Source: Desulforhopalus sp.
Lineage (GTDB): Bacteria; Desulfobacterota; Desulfobulbia; Desulfobulbales; Desulfocapsaceae
Length of the DNA stretch: 64,000 bases
Direction: 5' to 3'
Assembly: GCA_030247675.1 (NCBI GenBank)
Contig: JAOTRX010000002.1
Span: 62,001-126,000 of the forward strand
A program made the position numbers and the translations under genes. Each line of letters begins with the position of its first letter. Position 1 is the first letter of the stretch. Below the pieces are notes generated by a model. That model made no database searches, was not told the DNA's origin, and saw nothing but the letters and a program-made list of their open reading frames with translations. Below are positions 61,827 to 64,000 of the stretch, piece by piece.

Positions 61827-63239
61827 TTACCAACCAAGGGTCAAATATTCATGGATGGAATTCGCTGCCGCCCTTCCGGCACCCATGGCCAGAATGACGG
61901 TTGCTGCCCCAGTGACGATATCGCCACCAGCCCAGACGCCTCGCTTGGTGGTTTTACCGTTTTTCTCATCGGCCAGAACATTACCCCATTTGTTGAGTTT
62001 CATATCCGGGGTTTCACTGGTGAGCAAGGGATTGGCACCTGAGCCGACGGCGACGATACACAGATCGCAAGCAATTTCAAACTCCGAGCCCTTGACTGCT
62101 ACCGGGCGGCGTCTCCCGGAGGCATCGGGTTCCCCGAGTTCCATACGCAGGCACTCCATGCCGGTAAGCCTGCCATTTTCATTGCCGATGTAGCGGGTCG
62201 GATTGGTGAGCAAGCAGAGTTCAATGCCTTCCTCTTCGGCATGGTGGATCTCAGCGCTACGGGCCGGCATTTCATCGCGGGAGCGGCGATAGACGATCTT
62301 CACGCTGTCCGCGCCCAGGCGCATCGCTGTCCGCGCCGAGTCCATAGCCACGTTGCCGGCGCCGAGCACGACGACGTTTTTACCGAGAGGAATGGGGGTG
62401 TCAACCTCCGGATATTTATAGGCCTTCATGAGATTGGCGCGGGTCAGGTATTCGTTGGCGGAGAGGATGCCAACATAATTTTCACCTGGAATATTCATGA
62501 ATTTCGGTAGTCCGGCACCGACACCGACATAGATGGCATCGTAGCCCTCGCCGAAGAGCTCGTCCAGGGAAACGGTACGGCCAACTACGGCATTACATTG
62601 CACTTTGACTCCAAGTCTCTCAAGAAAATTAACCTCTTGGGCGACAATGGCTTTCGGAAGACGGAATTCGGGAATGCCGTACACCAGAACGCCGCCTGGT
62701 TTATGGAAGGCCTCAAAGATTGTGACGTCATGGCCTTTGACAATAAGATCACCGGCCACAGTGAGACCGGATGGCCCAGATCCGACGACAGCGATCTTTT
62801 TCCCGGTAGGGGCTGCCTTAGGCGGCAATTCGCCGGTGCCGTGCTCTCGCTCGTAGTCAGCGCAGAATCGTTCGAGGTTGCCGATAGCTACGGGCTGGCC
62901 TTTCTTGCCGACGATGCATCTTCCCTCACACTGTACCTCTTGCGGGCAAACCCGGCCGCAGACAGCAGGTAAAGCATTTTTGCCCCACAGGTTGCGGATG
63001 GCTCCAGTCATGTCGCCTTGGGCAATGAGATCAATAAAACCTGGTATATCAACACCTACCGGGCAACCTTCAACGCAACCGGGTTTTTTACATTGCAGGC
63101 ACCTTGAGGCCTCTTCCTGGGCCATTTTGACGGTATAGCCGGTGGGTACCTCCAAGAAATTTCGAGCCCTGATTTTTGGTTCTTGCTCGGGCATGGCGAC
63201 TCTGGCTTTCTGCGCTTTCTTATCTGCTGTTTCTGACAT
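61827..63239 (-). CDS. nfnB: NADPH:ferredoxin transhydrogenase subunit B-like (NfnB/SudA/GltA)
   Basis: 470-residue flavoprotein of the glutamate-synthase small-subunit family. The N-terminal 4Fe-4S binding region has CLQCKKPGCVEGCPVGVDIP and CGRVCPQEVQCEGRC, then the FAD loop VVGSGPSGLTVAGDL and the NADPH loop VLGAGNVAMDSARTAMRLG, ending with GDIVTGAATVILAMGAGR. The neighbouring gene encodes the NfnA partner, so this is more likely the electron-bifurcating transhydrogenase (also called sulfide dehydrogenase) than glutamate synthase. It would couple NADH, NADPH and ferredoxin pools. Confidence 0.88.
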   Translation of the reverse strand: MSETADKKAQKARVAMPEQEPKIRARNFLEVPTGYTVKMAQEEASRCLQCKKPGCVEGCPVGVDIPGFIDLIAQGDMTGAIRNLWGKNALPAVCGRVCPQEVQCEGRCIVGKKGQPVAIGNLERFCADYEREHGTGELPPKAAPTGKKIAVVGSGPSGLTVAGDLIVKGHDVTIFEAFHKPGGVLVYGIPEFRLPKAIVAQEVNFLERLGVKVQCNAVVGRTVSLDELFGEGYDAIYVGVGAGLPKFMNIPGENYVGILSANEYLTRANLMKAYKYPEVDTPIPLGKNVVVLGAGNVAMDSARTAMRLGADSVKIVYRRSRDEMPARSAEIHHAEEEGIELCLLTNPTRYIGNENGRLTGMECLRMELGEPDASGRRRPVAVKGSEFEIACDLCIVAVGSGANPLLTSETPDMKLNKWGNVLADEKNGKTTKRGVWAGGDIVTGAATVILAMGAGRAAANSIHEYLTLGW

Positions 63240-63320
63240 GTTTTCCTCCGAAAGTAATCGACTCCACGGTGGTGTAAATCACCAAATTAGAAAAAGTGGC
63301 ATGCTGCAATAACTCTGTGA

Positions 63321-64000
63321 TTATTTGGCATCGCGGAGGTTGCAGTAGTCTTGATGACATTTTCGTTCCTCTTCCTGGTAGGCCCTGAGCCGCAGCATGA
63401 GTTCGTCAAAGTCGACCAGGTGACCGTCAAATTCAGGGCCGTCAACGCAAGCAAATTTTGTCTGGCCACCCACGGTCACCCTGCAGCCGCCACACATCCC
63501 GGTGCCGTCGACCATGATTGGATTAAGGCTGACCATGGTGGAGACGTTAAACTCCTTGGTTATGTTGCTAACTGCCTTCATCATGGGGACCGGGCCGATG
63601 GCCACAACCAGTTTGATATCACCGCCTTTGAGGACATCTTTTAGGACATCGGTAACAAAGCCATGGTGGCCGTAGGAACCGTCATCGGTACAGATGCGCA
63701 AATCATGGGAGGCCGCTTTCATGTGGTTTTCCATAATCAGTAGCCCTTTATTGCGCGCACCAATGATACAGGTAACATCGTTGCCGATCTCCTTGAGACC
63801 CCTGGTGATGGGGTGGAGCACTGCAACCCCGGTACCGCCACCAACGCAGACAACCTTGCCAACCTTTTCCAGATGGGTAGCTTTTCCCAGAGGCCCGATA
63901 ACATCCTGATATCCCTCTCCCACCTTCAGATCCCGGAAAAGGGCAGTTGACTTGCCAACGACCATGTAAATGATAGTGATTGTGCCTTTGGCGGGGTTTG
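63321..64000 (-). CDS. nfnA: NfnA-like ferredoxin:NADP reductase subunit, 3' part (cut by window edge)
   Basis: C-terminal ~226 residues of an NfnA/SudB-type FAD and 2Fe-2S subunit; the frame stays open to position 64000 and the N-terminal FAD domain continues outside. Visible are the NAD-binding VVCVGGGTGVAVLHPI, a long central domain, and the cysteine cluster GTGMCGGCRVTVGG with the following CVDGPEFDGH, which hold the 2Fe-2S cluster. It lies 81 bases upstream of nfnB in the direction of transcription, matching the usual nfnA-nfnB order. Confidence 0.88.
   Translation of the reverse strand, partial: NPAKGTITIIYMVVGKSTALFRDLKVGEGYQDVIGPLGKATHLEKVGKVVCVGGGTGVAVLHPITRGLKEIGNDVTCIIGARNKGLLIMENHMKAASHDLRICTDDGSYGHHGFVTDVLKDVLKGGDIKLVVAIGPVPMMKAVSNITKEFNVSTMVSLNPIMVDGTGMCGGCRVTVGGQTKFACVDGPEFDGHLVDFDELMLRLRAYQEEERKCHQDYCNLRDAK

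Noticed and set aside
1-64000. CRISPR array, insertion sequence, prophage, tRNA or rRNA gene
   Set aside because: No regularly spaced direct repeats outside the lipoprotein gene, no transposase or integrase, and no tRNA- or rRNA-like sequence was recognised.

Overview
The window is a gene-dense chromosomal segment from a Gram-negative anaerobe-type bacterium. The envelope genes (LptA/LptB, PqiA/PqiB, an RND pump, lipoproteins), the 14-subunit complex I with a NuoC-NuoD fusion, an NfnAB-type transhydrogenase pair, TRAP transport with a TatT lipoprotein, a Bat (aerotolerance) operon and a selenouridine tRNA synthase together suggest a Desulfobacterota member, perhaps close to Desulfobulbales. 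That placement is an inference from gene content, since no rRNA or tRNA gene is visible. Most of the window has fairly GC-rich, uniform codon use; an AT-rich patch at about 23.3-24.6 kb stands out.

Layout. 1-2 kb: pqiAB (leftward, pqiB cut by the window edge). 2.1-5.4 kb: translation and RNA modification genes (prmA, rsmE, mnmH/selU) with a PilZ gene. 5.4-13.6 kb: leftward operon moxR - DUF58 - small membrane protein - batA - fused batB/batC - batD - batE. 14-15 kb: a compact N-acetylglutamate-synthase-like gene. 15.2-19.5 kb: RND adaptor and permease. 19.6-25.9 kb: mixed single genes (unknown protein, MFS transporter, metF-like, ridA, an orphan deoxyribosyltransferase/TIR-like protein with a zinc ribbon, yceH, hpt). 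25.9-29.6 kb: TRAP transporter with TatT. 29.8-35 kb: repeat-containing lipoprotein, WYL regulator, rpoN, lptB, lptA. 35.1-45.7 kb: rightward biosynthetic block argB-argD-argF-argG-argH, a lipoprotein, dapF-dapA-dapB and folK. 45.8-47.8 kb: small metal-binding-type membrane protein, transaldolase, lytic transglycosylase, TusA-like. 48-61.4 kb: leftward nuoA-B-CD-E-F-G-H-I-J-K-L-M-N. 61.8-64 kb: nfnB and the 3' part of nfnA.

How it fits together. Arginine synthesis is almost complete here: an acetyltransferase candidate at 14 kb, then argB, D, F, G and H, with diaminopimelate/lysine genes (dapF, A, B) in the same run. The energy block places NAD(P)H/ferredoxin transhydrogenation (Nfn) next to complex I. 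The Bat operon is a MoxR/von Willebrand factor A system of the cell envelope.

The observations I rate highest are the orphan deoxyribosyltransferase/TIR-like gene in the AT-rich patch, the compact ArgA-like protein with a shortened amino-acid-kinase part, a set of mutually exclusive hairpins just before argF, a 21-base dyad inside the putative nuo promoter, a lipoprotein with an exact 27-residue period, and a NuoH with a long extra membrane insertion. I did not find a clear multi-gene undescribed system; the orphan gene at 23.5-24.2 kb is the nearest candidate.
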